Shown here: positions 1-8,645 of the stretch, in pieces
How positions within the stretch are numbered: position 1 is the stretch's first letter
How the letters are laid out: each line of letters starts with the position of its first letter
Source: an uncultured Algimonas sp.
GTDB lineage: Bacteria; Pseudomonadota; Alphaproteobacteria; Caulobacterales; Maricaulaceae
Direction of reading: 5' to 3'
NCBI RefSeq assembly: GCF_947498175.1
Contig: NZ_CANMJB010000004.1
Span: 124,001 to 188,000, forward strand
DNA: 64,000 bases
Notes under the pieces: model-generated
What the model was told of the DNA's origin: nothing
What the model saw: the letters and a program-made list of their open reading frames with translations, nothing else
Database searches by the model: none
Translations under genes and position numbers: made by a program

Positions 1-1606
1 GCGGGATCGCGTCCACGACATGGATATGTTTCGGCACCTTGTAGGGGGCCATGTTGGCGCGGATCCAGTCGCGGATGCGGTCTTTCGCATCACGGTCTGA
101 GCCCGCGCTGTCCGGGGCGCGCTGCACGAAGAGGTGCACGATATCGTTGCCGGGACGCGCTTCGTCCGGTGCGCCGACAACGGCGCTCTCGGCCACGTCC
201 GGATGCGCCTTCAGCTTGTCCTCGACTTCCACGGAGAACACCTTGAACCCCCCGACGACCAGCATGTCCTTGGCGCGGTCGCACAGGAAGACGTACCCGT
301 CCGCGTCCAGATATCCGACATCGCCGGTGAACATGTAGCGCCGCCCCTCGATCTCGCGCAGGGCTCGCGCGCTCTCGCCGGGCAGGCCGAGATAGCCGCG
401 CATCACCTGCGGTCCGGCGGTGACGATCTCGCCCGGTTCGCCGGCCGGCATCTCGGTCGTGCCGGTTTCGACATCCATGATCTTCAGGTCGGTTCCGGGC
501 ATGGGCACGCCGATGCTGCCCAGCTTGTAGCGGCTGACGGGATGGGCGATGTGGCAAGGGCCGGTTTCGGTCATGCCGAATACGTCGGCGATCTTGTTCG
601 CGCCGATCACCGCGGACAGTTTGTCATACGTCGTGCGGGTCAGCGGCGCGGCGCCGGATTTCGCCACTTTCAATCGCGACCAATCCACTTGCGCAAAGCC
701 CGGATGGGCCAGCAGCATGTCGTAGAGCGCAGGCACGCCCGCCAGGATCGTCGGCGGATGAGCCCGCATCATGTCCACGAAATGATCCACGTCGCGCGGA
801 TCGGGCAACAGGAACAATTCCGCGCCGTGGATCACGGCGCTGCAGATCATCGACAGACCCGCAATATGGAAGAAGGGAAAGGCGGAGGCGTAGCGCTCCG
901 CATAGGCTTCCAGATCCGGGTCGAGCGCGGCGACCATGCGCGGATTGTGCATCACGTTGCGATGGCTCAACTCCGCGCCTTTGGGCCGGCCGGTCGTCCC
1001 GCCCGTATACTGGATCATGAAGGTGTCGTGCGGGTCGACATCGACCTGGGCGAAGGTGTCCGGCGCCTCCGCCGTCAGATTCTGCCACGTATGGCCGTCC
1101 ACGCCCGCCAGGTCCATCGGCGCAATGTCCGGCGCGCCTAGCGTGTCGCCCGCCCCGACGCTGATGAGGTGCTCCAGACCGTCCGGCACATGTGGCATGG
1201 CGGCCAAGGCAGGCGCGAAGTCCGACAGGGTGACCAGCAGCGAGATGCCCGCATCGTCGATCTGGTGGGCCAGCTCCGGCGGAGCCAGCAAAGGCGACAC
1301 GCCAGATCCGATCGCGCCCAGCTTCGACAGGGCGGCGACAGCGACAGCGTATTGCGGAATGTTGGGCATGTGCAGCCCGACCACATCCCCGCGCCCCACG
1401 CCCAGTCCGGCCAGTACATTGGCGAAGCGGTTGGCCAGCCGGTCCAGCTTGCCATAGGTCGTCGCGGACTGCATGAAGCGCAGAGCCACGGCGTCCGGAT
1501 TGTTGCGGGCATGGCGTTCGACATAGCCGCCGAAGGGCAGGTCCTGGAAGTCGGGCGGCACCGCGCCCAACGCCTCGTGAACTTTCAACCAAGCCCGCTC
1601 CGCCAT
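1..1606 (-). CDS. AMP-dependent acyl-CoA synthetase/ligase (3' end outside window)
   Basis: Adenylate-forming enzyme that activates a carboxylic acid with ATP and transfers it to CoA; the acyl substrate cannot be read from sequence. The translation from ATG at 1606 (preceded by GGGAGAG) is open to the window edge for 535 codons. It shows the ATP-binding P-loop YTGGTTGRPKG near residue 198, a FGMTETGP motif in the middle, and the TGDVGYLD hinge followed by a C-terminal domain reading IRDWIRANMAPYKVPK at the edge, the usual lysine-bearing end. Only the last few residues are missing. It stands alone on its strand; the next gene is an unrelated AT-rich ORF. Family assignment is firm, substrate unknown. 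Confidence 0.93.
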   Translation of the reverse strand, partial: MAERAWLKVHEALGAVPPDFQDLPFGGYVERHARNNPDAVALRFMQSATTYGKLDRLANRFANVLAGLGVGRGDVVGLHMPNIPQYAVAVAALSKLGAIGSGVSPLLAPPELAHQIDDAGISLLVTLSDFAPALAAMPHVPDGLEHLISVGAGDTLGAPDIAPMDLAGVDGHTWQNLTAEAPDTFAQVDVDPHDTFMIQYTGGTTGRPKGAELSHRNVMHNPRMVAALDPDLEAYAERYASAFPFFHIAGLSMICSAVIHGAELFLLPDPRDVDHFVDMMRAHPPTILAGVPALYDMLLAHPGFAQVDWSRLKVAKSGAAPLTRTTYDKLSAVIGANKIADVFGMTETGPCHIAHPVSRYKLGSIGVPMPGTDLKIMDVETGTTEMPAGEPGEIVTAGPQVMRGYLGLPGESARALREIEGRRYMFTGDVGYLDADGYVFLCDRAKDMLVVGGFKVFSVEVEDKLKAHPDVAESAVVGAPDEARPGNDIVHLFVQRAPDSAGSDRDAKDRIRDWIRANMAPYKVPKHIHVVDAIP

Positions 1607-1798
1607 CTCCACTCTCCCACGATCACCGGGCCGTTATCGGCCTCTCGGATATGAGGATTGCCAGTGCGGGCGGGGCGAGGGCAAGGACAATCGGTGCAGA
1701 TGGGTATGGCTATCTGTAGGGTGATGCGTAGAGATAGAAAAGCGTTGTCTTCCATCAGTTCGTTTCGATAACGCTATGTGACAAAAGGCTTAAGAGAA

Positions 1799-3100
1799 TT
1801 AGATTTCCAGATAATGGTCACAGAAATGGGACAAGCTCTGTTCCACAAGATCTATAACACTTTTCCGGCTGCTGACTTTGCTTGCAACACCAATTGGGCA
1901 ATACTGTAACTCAACGTATTGAACCGTATCCTTATCGTTGTTTATTAGCCGGTTTTTTGACAATTCGCCATTTGAAACATCCTGCATAGCATCAAATAGT
2001 GTAGTGCTTGTCATGTTAGAGACATAAGGCCATTTCACGCTTATTCGCATTCCCTCATGCTGCCCATCTTCGGCTTCTTCATCCTTGCCAGCAATCTTAC
2101 GAATAAAATGCTCTATCCGTTTGTGAGGAGTTTTGACATTTTTTGGGAGCTCGCATCTTTTAGAAATTCGTAATGTTCTTTGATCAATCTCTAAGCAAAT
2201 CGATAAATAATTGTTGCCATCTCCAACATCAAACTCAGCTTTAAGGTCTCCGGTTTTCATTAGGTGCTCAACATCTTTGTCGAGTCTCGCCTCTCTAGTT
2301 TTCGTCGTTTTTGAAAGAACTTGTGTTACGCGCTGACCTAGGCAACTAGATAACTGAAAAGATAAATCAGCACATTCTTGATGCCAATCTGAAACAGCTT
2401 GTTCAAAAAACTCTTGAGGTGTTCCTGCTGCACGTGTTCGTAAATCTTCAACCAGCTCTTTCCAATGCTTTCCCATTTGCTTAAAGCCTTCTACGCCTGT
2501 AGCAGAGTCTTGAAGAAATCTGACAAATTCTGAGAGAATGTAACGCTGGCCCTCATCATCAAAGTTGTCGTCTTCTAGTAGATTCATAGCTTGATGACGT
2601 ATAGCCGACCATGACCAATGGAAATGTTCAATATCTTTAAGCTTTCTGTCTGAAGTCTTTAGTCGAAGAGGCGGTCGATCTGGAGATATGCACATCTCAT
2701 TTGATATTGTAACCAGTGCATTAAATCCATGCTCGCTAGCTTGCTTAAGATAGCGTTCAAGTTGCGGCAGATCGAGGTCGCTTGATTTTACCTTGACTTC
2801 TACAGCAGCTCGCCAAATTGCATCGCCCCTTTTATGCTGAATCATGCCATCAGGAATATCGGTGTTGGAGTATTTGCCACGAAATGACGGATGCAATTCA
2901 GCTTGTATGTCGTTTCCAGATTTTCTAACAGAGCGCCCGATAGACTTCATGAGTGCCTGCCTAAATGCAAAGACGCTAATGAACACAGCTAGGAAACTGG
3001 AGGTCGCCCTGTCTTCGTCTGATTTATTACTAGGAATCAGTCGGGGCTTCTGCCCAGTAAAAAGTTGGGACACTACATGCTCGCGAATGCTTAATATCAA
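1799..3100 (-). CDS. Orphan RecB-like PD-(D/E)XK nuclease-domain protein, AT-rich
   Basis: I do not recognise a named family. Residues 81-117 carry the layout of a PD-(D/E)XK nuclease: D84 in IPDG, E101-V-K103, then Q113 and Y117 as a QxxxY motif (QLERY) typical of the RecB-like branch. The rest (about 140-433) is mostly helical and charged with no motif I know. Base composition is clearly poorer in G+C than every neighbour and codon choice differs (many AAA, ATA, TTA), suggesting horizontal acquisition. The start is uncertain: TTG at 3100 is the first possible start and has no clear Shine-Dalgarno; the first ATG would remove 50 residues. No methylase, helicase or mobile gene lies beside it, so a defence role is only a guess. 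Confidence 0.75.
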   Translation of the reverse strand: MILSIREHVVSQLFTGQKPRLIPSNKSDEDRATSSFLAVFISVFAFRQALMKSIGRSVRKSGNDIQAELHPSFRGKYSNTDIPDGMIQHKRGDAIWRAAVEVKVKSSDLDLPQLERYLKQASEHGFNALVTISNEMCISPDRPPLRLKTSDRKLKDIEHFHWSWSAIRHQAMNLLEDDNFDDEGQRYILSEFVRFLQDSATGVEGFKQMGKHWKELVEDLRTRAAGTPQEFFEQAVSDWHQECADLSFQLSSCLGQRVTQVLSKTTKTREARLDKDVEHLMKTGDLKAEFDVGDGNNYLSICLEIDQRTLRISKRCELPKNVKTPHKRIEHFIRKIAGKDEEAEDGQHEGMRISVKWPYVSNMTSTTLFDAMQDVSNGELSKNRLINNDKDTVQYVELQYCPIGVASKVSSRKSVIDLVEQSLSHFCDHYLEI

Positions 3101-3165
3101 ACCATAACTGCATCAATTTTAAAATATGCGCAACTTTTATATATGTGCTATAGTCAAGTGTAGTT

Positions 3166-4023
3166 TTACGGCCACTTCACGATCGGAGGCATGCTGCTGA
3201 GAATGGTCGCGACATTGCCGCCGGTCTTCAGGCCGAAGGTCGTGCCGCGGTCCCAGAGCAGGTTGAATTCGACATAGCGCCCGCGCAGGATCAGCTGTTC
3301 CTCGCGTTCCGCCTCGGTCCAGGGCTCACTCATCCGGCCGCGCGCGATTGCCGAGTAGGTAGACAGGAAGGCGCGGCCGACATCCTGGGTGAAGGCGAAG
3401 TCGGCCTTCCAATCTCCGCTATTGTAGCGGTCGTAGAAGATGCCGCCAATGCCTCTGGGTTCGTCGCGGTGGTGCAGGTGGAAATATTCGTCGCACCAAT
3501 CGCGGAAGCGGACATAGTCCACGCCGTGCGCCTCGCAGGGCGCGCGCATCCCGGCATGGAACGCCACCGCGTCCGGATTGTCCTGGGTGCGCTGCGCCTG
3601 CAAAGTGGGCGTCAGATCCGCCCCGCCGCCGAACCAGTCCTGTGTGGTGACGATGTAGCGCGTGTTCATGTGCACGGCCGGAACGCGCGGATTGCGCAGA
3701 TGCGCGATCAGACTGATGCCTGCCGCCCAGAAACGCGGATCGTCCGCCGCGCCGGGGATGCTGGCGGCCATTTCGGGCGTGAATTCGCCTTTGACCATGC
3801 TGACATGCACGCCGCATTTCTCGAAGAAACGCCCGCGCAGCATGCCGCCAGTGCCGCCGCCGCCGTCTTCGACCTGTCGCTGCCAATCCGTGTACTCGAA
3901 CGTGCCGGGCTCGCCCGGATAGAGATCGGCCGGGGCTTCGCGTTCCAGCGCCTCGAACTCGGCGCAGATCTGGTCGCGCAGGTCCCGGAACCAGGCCGAG
4001 GCCATATCCTGTCTGTCGGTCAT
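3166..4023 (-). CDS. hemF: Aerobic coproporphyrinogen-III oxidase
   Basis: Oxygen-dependent decarboxylation of coproporphyrinogen III to protoporphyrinogen IX in haem synthesis, cytosolic homodimer. The 285-residue protein carries the family signatures: [19 protein letters not shown] near residue 53, [10 protein letters not shown] with the conserved His, [28 protein letters not shown] and the C-terminal [23 protein letters not shown]. Start chosen at ATG 4023, which overlaps the stop of the upstream SnoaL-like gene (ATGA), rather than the longer frame that reads back into that gene. Last gene of the trmL-IspZ-like-SnoaL-like-hemF operon. Confidence 0.97.
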   Translation of the reverse strand: MTDRQDMASAWFRDLRDQICAEFEALEREAPADLYPGEPGTFEYTDWQRQVEDGGGGTGGMLRGRFFEKCGVHVSMVKGEFTPEMAASIPGAADDPRFWAAGISLIAHLRNPRVPAVHMNTRYIVTTQDWFGGGADLTPTLQAQRTQDNPDAVAFHAGMRAPCEAHGVDYVRFRDWCDEYFHLHHRDEPRGIGGIFYDRYNSGDWKADFAFTQDVGRAFLSTYSAIARGRMSEPWTEAEREEQLILRGRYVEFNLLWDRGTTFGLKTGGNVATILSSMPPIVKWP

Positions 4024-4415
4024 CGCGACGCTTTCATGCTGGCCAGCCTTTCGCCCATCTTCCGGTGGACGATGTCCATGGCCTGGAGCGGTCGCACCAT
4101 GACCTTGAAATCGGTGATCAGGCCGCTTTCGTCCCATTCGATCATGTCCACGCCGTTGACGGCGATGCCGTCCATTTCGGTGCGGAATTCCAGCACGGCG
4201 GTGTTGGCGTCCACCACCTCGCGCAGATATTCGAAACTGTCAGAGCCCAGCGTTTCGCTCGCCGCCCACAGATAGGCGAAGGTGAGCGCCTTGCCGCGCT
4301 GCGGGGTATGAACGACGGGCGAATGGAAGACGACGTCGTCGTGCAGCAGAGCGTTCAATGCGTCCGGCGTGGGCGCGTCAATATAGGCATGCCAGCGGGC
4401 AAGCGGGTCGGTCAT
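4020..4415 (-). CDS. SnoaL-like / nuclear transport factor 2 family protein
   Basis: A 131-residue single-domain protein of the NTF2-like cone fold: opening helix ([21 protein letters not shown]), then [28 protein letters not shown] and a run of beta strands ending [19 protein letters not shown]. Such domains bind or isomerise small hydrophobic ligands but no substrate can be assigned. The gene overlaps both neighbours by ATGA (start 4415 with the stop of the membrane-protein gene, stop 4020 with the hemF start), so it is translationally coupled and co-expressed with haem synthesis. Whether it acts in that pathway is unknown. Confidence 0.85.
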   Translation of the reverse strand: MTDPLARWHAYIDAPTPDALNALLHDDVVFHSPVVHTPQRGKALTFAYLWAASETLGSDSFEYLREVVDANTAVLEFRTEMDGIAVNGVDMIEWDESGLITDFKVMVRPLQAMDIVHRKMGERLASMKASR

Positions 4416-5353
4416 GATCCGGTCCCTCTGTCGCGCGCCAGATACATGGCGCCGAGGATGATCGGCAGGGCGATCAACATGTCGAGAAAGGCATTGTACC
4501 AGATCCACTGCTCCGTCGTCAGAATGAAGGCGAGCGGCGTGTCGATCGCCATGATGAGCAAGGTCGCGCCCGCCAGAGCGAAAGACGCGCGCCGGGGGTC
4601 GATCGGGCCGAGCCCCTCCATGTACATCGCCATGCGCTTGCCCAGATAGCCGCCTTTCAGGACAAGGGCATCGAACAGGGCGGCCGCCGCGCCGATCAAG
4701 GCCATGACCGTGCCGCGCAGCTTGATCGCCAGGTCGTCCTGGAATCCCCAGGCCAGCCCCGCGCTGATCAACGCCATGGCCGCGCCGAAGGCGGCGAACC
4801 CGCCCAGCAGATCCCACCGCACGAACGGGTTGATCAGGAACAGCGCGAAAGTCGCGCCCGCGCCCGTCAGGGCCGCCGTGACCAGGCCGAACTCGCGCGC
4901 TACGAAAAAGAAGGCCAGCCCGAAGGCCAGATCGACATAGAGCGACGGCTGCAGCGCCTTCTGCCGTTCGGCGCGGGCGCGCTGTTCGGGACTTGGGTTC
5001 GGCGGATCGGCGGCTTCGGCGTTCCATATCTCCAGTGTCTCGTCGAACCGTCCGGGCTCGCGGAACGGCTTGTCCGTACTGCGCCAGACGATCTTTTGCC
5101 CACGGCGCGCAACGGTGCCGTACCGCAGAAGATCGACGGCGCCGTATTCGATCTCCAGATCGTGTTCCGGCACGCGGACGCAATTCGCTCCGCTGATCGC
5201 TATGTCTGTCGAGCCGAGGGTTTCCTCATGGACGGTCTGCCCGTCTCTGGTGAGCCGGAATGTCCGTTCGAACGGGAAAAGCCGGTCCTTGACCCGGAAG
5301 GTCCAGCGCACCGGGTCGTCCGGCAATTCGAACTTGTAAGTCTTGCTTAGCAC
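4412..5353 (-). CDS. Membrane protein: soluble N-terminal domain plus IspZ/YciB-like septation domain
   Basis: 313 residues. Residues 1-115 are a beta-rich soluble region (FELPDDPVRWTFRVKDRLFPFERTFRLT...) I cannot name. Residues about 135-305 form some six membrane segments resembling inner-membrane septation protein A (IspZ/YciB): FGLAFFFVAREFGLVTAALTG, ALISAGLAWGFQDDLAIKLRGTV, then GKRMAMYMEGLGPIDPRRASFALAG and EQWIWYNAFLDMLIALPIILG. The likely place of action is the inner membrane. It starts 9 bases after trmL ends and its stop overlaps the SnoaL-like start. The IspZ relationship is by pattern only; the added N-terminal domain is not usual for IspZ. Confidence 0.75.
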   Translation of the reverse strand: MLSKTYKFELPDDPVRWTFRVKDRLFPFERTFRLTRDGQTVHEETLGSTDIAISGANCVRVPEHDLEIEYGAVDLLRYGTVARRGQKIVWRSTDKPFREPGRFDETLEIWNAEAADPPNPSPEQRARAERQKALQPSLYVDLAFGLAFFFVAREFGLVTAALTGAGATFALFLINPFVRWDLLGGFAAFGAAMALISAGLAWGFQDDLAIKLRGTVMALIGAAAALFDALVLKGGYLGKRMAMYMEGLGPIDPRRASFALAGATLLIMAIDTPLAFILTTEQWIWYNAFLDMLIALPIILGAMYLARDRGTGS

Positions 5354-5362
5354 GCGCGCCTC

Positions 5363-5800
5363 CTAGGGCAGGCCGCCTGTCTGCCGCAAGGCCTCGAACA
5401 GGGCGATGGCGACCGCGTTGGACAGGTTGAGGGACCGGCCCCGGATCGGGATGACGACGCGGGCGTCACAGGCCTCGTGGACTGCGTCCGGCACGCCGGA
5501 GGACTCGTTGCCGAAGACCAACCGGTCGGTCGGCGCGAAGGCGAAATCCTGAAGCGGCTGGGCGGCGCGCGTGGTGAACAAGACGGTCCGGCCGGACAGT
5601 GGCGCGAACGCGTCCCAATTGGCGTGGCGGATCAGGTCCACATCCGCCCCGTAATCCATCGCGGCCCGGCGGACATCCTTGGCGGCAAGCGGAAAGCCGG
5701 TCGGTTCGATCACGGACAGAGGCACGCCGAAACAGGCGCAGGACCGCAGGATGTTGCCGAAGTTGGCGGCGATGCCGGGGGTGTGGAGGGCGATCTGCAT
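5363..5800 (-). CDS. trmL: tRNA (cytidine(34)-2'-O)-methyltransferase
   Basis: SPOUT-class methyltransferase that 2'-O-methylates the wobble nucleotide of tRNA-Leu isoacceptors using SAM. The 145-residue length and motifs fit TrmL: N-terminal IALHTPGIAANFGNILRSCACFG with the conserved N-x-G-x-I-x-R, a central RRAAMDYGAD, then the knotted SAM site LVFGNESSGVP and IPIRGRSLNLSNAVAIALFE. First gene of a four-gene operon ending in hemF. The start is the first ATG; a long palindromic repeat lies just upstream. Confidence 0.96.
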   Translation of the reverse strand: MQIALHTPGIAANFGNILRSCACFGVPLSVIEPTGFPLAAKDVRRAAMDYGADVDLIRHANWDAFAPLSGRTVLFTTRAAQPLQDFAFAPTDRLVFGNESSGVPDAVHEACDARVVIPIRGRSLNLSNAVAIALFEALRQTGGLP

Positions 5801-5832
5801 GGGGAAGCTCTAGATGGGCAACGAAAGAAAAT

Positions 5833-5945
5833 CTTCCTCCTTCCAGAGGGAGAAGGCGGTCCGCAGGACCGGATGAGAAGGACGCGGCGGTCGCGGCATC
5901 ATTCCGACGGCCTGCCGCCCTTTTCCCTCATCCGATCCTTCAAGG
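5833..5945. repeat. Intergenic palindromic repeat (family 1, copy A)
   Basis: A G+C-rich imperfect inverted repeat between phoD and trmL. The left arm contains GAGGGAGAAGGCGGTCC and CAGGACCGGATGAGAAGG, the right arm CCCTCATCCGATCCTTC. Its reverse complement reads CTCATCCGG..CCTGCGG..CC.CCTTCTCCC and matches the copy at 31585-31620 near base for base. This pattern is typical of the mosaic palindromic elements scattered between genes in many alphaproteobacteria. Confidence 0.75.
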
Positions 5946-6063
5946 CACACCCAATCCCGGAGAGAAGGAATCCATGATCATCTCGCCCGGCAAGCTCGCC
6001 TTCTCGCAAACTCCGACGTGGACCGCGATCTCGAAGACGTCCGCGCGCCACCGGCTTCGCGGT

Positions 6064-7821
6064 CTAACCCAACCCCATGAACAGCGCCCGCTGCTTGACG
6101 TTCAGGCCTCGCGGCCGTCCGATGCGCAGGCTGTCCTTGCCGTCCCGGTCGCGCTTTGTGACGCGGAAGGCGGCCTGGCGGAAACTGCCGTAATCGCGGC
6201 TGTTGACGTTATCGACGGCAAACATGGAGATCTGCGCGTTCTCGCGGCCCAGTTCGACGTCCATGAACCCGTTGCGAAGGGCGGAGTAGTAGCGCGCATC
6301 CTCGTTCTCGCGTGTCATCAGCAGATTATGCTGCGCCGTCGCGTCGCCCAGATAGGCGGTCAGCGTCTTGGACGAGACGCTGCTGGTCACGAACTCCGCG
6401 CCCATCGGCGTCGCGTCGTCCTTCGTCAGATCCAGTGCCCAGAATTCATGCGCGTCGCCCGTCACCACCAAGAGGTCGTTCACCCCCGCCGCGTCCAGAT
6501 CGGCGAACAGACGTTCGCGCGCGACCGGGTAGCCGTCCCAACTGTCCGGATAGAAGGGCAGGCCATATTTGGACAAGGTCAGGAAATCGTGGATGCCGGG
6601 CCAGTCCTTCTCGATGGCGTCCGTCGCTTCCTGCGTGACGTAAGGGGTGAAATCCGGCGTCATCACCCGGCCCAGGATCACCTGGTTGGCGAGCATGCGC
6701 CACGCCACACCGGACTGCTTGGACTTCGCGAACATGTCCACGATGAAATCGCGTTGTTCCGCCCCCAGCATGCGCCGGTCCGGATCGTTCAGATAATCGG
6801 CTCGGAAAGCGTCCACATCGCTCACGACCCGGTCCACATAGTCCTCGATGATCAAGGGCGCGGCGCGCGCCGTCAGCCGCGTCTCGATGGCGACCAGGCT
6901 CAACAGGTCGCCGAACTGGAAGGACCGGTAGAACGCCTCGCGCGCCCGGCCGGGCACGGGTTCGCGCACCGGCATCCATTCGTAATAGGCGCGCAAGGCC
7001 GCCTCTTTGCGGGCTTCCCACGGGCCTTCGCCGGGATCGTGGTTCTGCGCGCCGCCGCGCCAGCTGTCATTGGCGGTTTCGTGATCGTCCCACAGGGCGA
7101 TCATCGGCATCAGGCGCGTGACGTCCTGCAGGTTCGGATCGCGGCGGTGTTGCGCGTGGCGGGTGCGGTAGTCGGCCAGCGTGACCGTTTCGTGCGGCGG
7201 TTCGTGATGGCGGTTCGGCGGCTTGTCGGGCGCATCGTAAGTGTCGGCCCCGTATTCGTAGTAATAGTCGCCCAGATGGATCAGCGCGTCGTAATCCGCC
7301 GCGCCGGATCGCTGCCGCCGGGCGATCAGGTCGTATACATTGTAGAAGCCGTGCTCGTAATTGGCGCAGGACACGACGGCCAAGCGCAGATCGTCCGGGC
7401 TGCCGTTCGGCAGCGTCCGCGTCCGGCCGACCGGCGAAACGTCCGCGCCGGTGCGGAACCGGTAATGGTAGGTCGTGCCGGGCTTCAATCCGGTCGCCTC
7501 CACCTTGAGGGTGAAATCGCGCGCCGCTCGCGCGACCGTTTCGCCGCGCACCGGGTTCGCAAAGGCCGGATCCGTATCGATCTCCCAGACGACGGGAACG
7601 CGCCCGCTCTCCTGCGGGGTGACGCGGGTCCAAAGGATGACCGACCCCGCCTGCGGGTCGCCCGACGCCACCCCGTGCTCGAACGTGCCGGTGGCGGCCG
7701 CCTCGCCGGAACGGGCCAGGTCGACGGACGGCGCGCAGGCCGCGGTCGCCCCGCCCAGGCCCAGCAGGGCCAGCGCATCGCGCCGGGTGGCGCGGATGCC
7801 GGATTTGTGCCTGTCGTCCAT
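6064..7821 (-). CDS. phoD: PhoD-family alkaline phosphatase, Tat-exported lipoprotein
   Basis: Exported phosphodiesterase/alkaline phosphatase of the PhoD metallophosphatase family, likely scavenging phosphate from organic phosphates. From ATG 7821 the 585-residue protein begins with a twin-arginine signal (TRRDALALLGLGGATAAC) with a Cys at 29 that could be lipidated. Then come the N-terminal beta domain (FEHGVASGDP, ILWTRVTP, YHYRFRTG) and the catalytic core with metal-ligand motifs VVSCANYEHGFYNVY, ALIHLGDYYYEYG, ALWDDHETANDSW and VVTGDAHEFWALDL. The start lies 5 bases after the SDR gene stop, so it is the last gene of the glycosyltransferase-SDR-phoD operon. A longer frame upstream lies inside the SDR gene and was not used. 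Confidence 0.95.
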   Translation of the reverse strand: MDDRHKSGIRATRRDALALLGLGGATAACAPSVDLARSGEAAATGTFEHGVASGDPQAGSVILWTRVTPQESGRVPVVWEIDTDPAFANPVRGETVARAARDFTLKVEATGLKPGTTYHYRFRTGADVSPVGRTRTLPNGSPDDLRLAVVSCANYEHGFYNVYDLIARRQRSGAADYDALIHLGDYYYEYGADTYDAPDKPPNRHHEPPHETVTLADYRTRHAQHRRDPNLQDVTRLMPMIALWDDHETANDSWRGGAQNHDPGEGPWEARKEAALRAYYEWMPVREPVPGRAREAFYRSFQFGDLLSLVAIETRLTARAAPLIIEDYVDRVVSDVDAFRADYLNDPDRRMLGAEQRDFIVDMFAKSKQSGVAWRMLANQVILGRVMTPDFTPYVTQEATDAIEKDWPGIHDFLTLSKYGLPFYPDSWDGYPVARERLFADLDAAGVNDLLVVTGDAHEFWALDLTKDDATPMGAEFVTSSVSSKTLTAYLGDATAQHNLLMTRENEDARYYSALRNGFMDVELGRENAQISMFAVDNVNSRDYGSFRQAAFRVTKRDRDGKDSLRIGRPRGLNVKQRALFMGLG

Positions 7822-7826
7822 TGCCG

Positions 7827-8618
7827 TCAGCCCAGAGTCTGGCCGTCGTCGATGGTCGTGACCGTGCCGGTGACCTGACGCGACGCATCGGAACACAGGA
7901 ACAGAACGGCCCCGTCCAGTGCGTCGGCGTCGATGACGCGGCGGCGCGGCCAGCGGGCCAGCAAGGCTTGCCCGTAGGGCGTGTCGAACATCCCGTCGTT
8001 TATCTCGGTCTGGATGTAGCCCGGCGCGATCATGTTGACGTTCACGCCCATGCGCGCCCAGTCCAGCGCCAGCACCCGGCCCATCTGCGACACGCCCGCC
8101 TTGGAGGCGGCGTAGAACGGCATGTTGGGCGACACGTCGTAGCTGGTGATGGAACTGATAATGAGGATGCGCCCGCGCTCTGAGTCTCTCGATCCGTTTT
8201 CCATCATCCGCTTGGCCCCTTCGCGCGCTGTCAGGAACGCGCCCTTCATGTTGACGTCGAAGGTGGCCTGGAAATCTTCCACCGGATTGTCGGTCGCCCG
8301 GCCCCGGTCGCGCGCCATGCCGGCATTGGCGACGACCGTGTCCACGGCGCCCAGTTCGCCCGCGATCCGGTCATAGGCTTCGAGCGTCTGCGCTTCGTCG
8401 CTCACGTCTAGCTCCACGGCGATCGCCGTGCCGCCATGATCCTTGATCTCGGCTTTCAGGGCCGCCAGCCGGTCCGTGCGCCGTGCCGCCAGCGCGACCT
8501 TCGCCCCGTGCGCGGCCAGCACCTTGGCCATGCGTTCGCCCAGCCCGGACGACGCGCCCGTGACGAGCGCCACCCGGTCCGAGAGATCGTAGGTGAAGGG
8601 GGAGTGGGGATCGCGCAT
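7827..8618 (-). CDS. Short-chain dehydrogenase/reductase
   Basis: Classical SDR of 263 residues with the Rossmann cofactor motif TGASSGLG (20-27), NAG (98-100), catalytic Ser near 155 and Y169-x3-K173 (FYAASKAG), and the tail TGTVTTIDDGQTLG seen in FabG-like enzymes. Arg residues right after the second strand (AARRTDR) favour NADP(H). Substrate cannot be told. It lies in one operon between a family 2 glycosyltransferase (27 bases upstream) and phoD (5 bases downstream). Confidence 0.93.
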   Translation of the reverse strand: MRDPHSPFTYDLSDRVALVTGASSGLGERMAKVLAAHGAKVALAARRTDRLAALKAEIKDHGGTAIAVELDVSDEAQTLEAYDRIAGELGAVDTVVANAGMARDRGRATDNPVEDFQATFDVNMKGAFLTAREGAKRMMENGSRDSERGRILIISSITSYDVSPNMPFYAASKAGVSQMGRVLALDWARMGVNVNMIAPGYIQTEINDGMFDTPYGQALLARWPRRRVIDADALDGAVLFLCSDASRQVTGTVTTIDDGQTLG

Positions 8619-8645
8619 GCGCGCGTCATATGAGACGCGACAGGT

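Noticed and set aside
5599-7878. 759-codon plus-strand frame over phoD
   Set aside because: Composition is Arg/Gly/Ala-rich and antisense to a clear PhoD; no motif.
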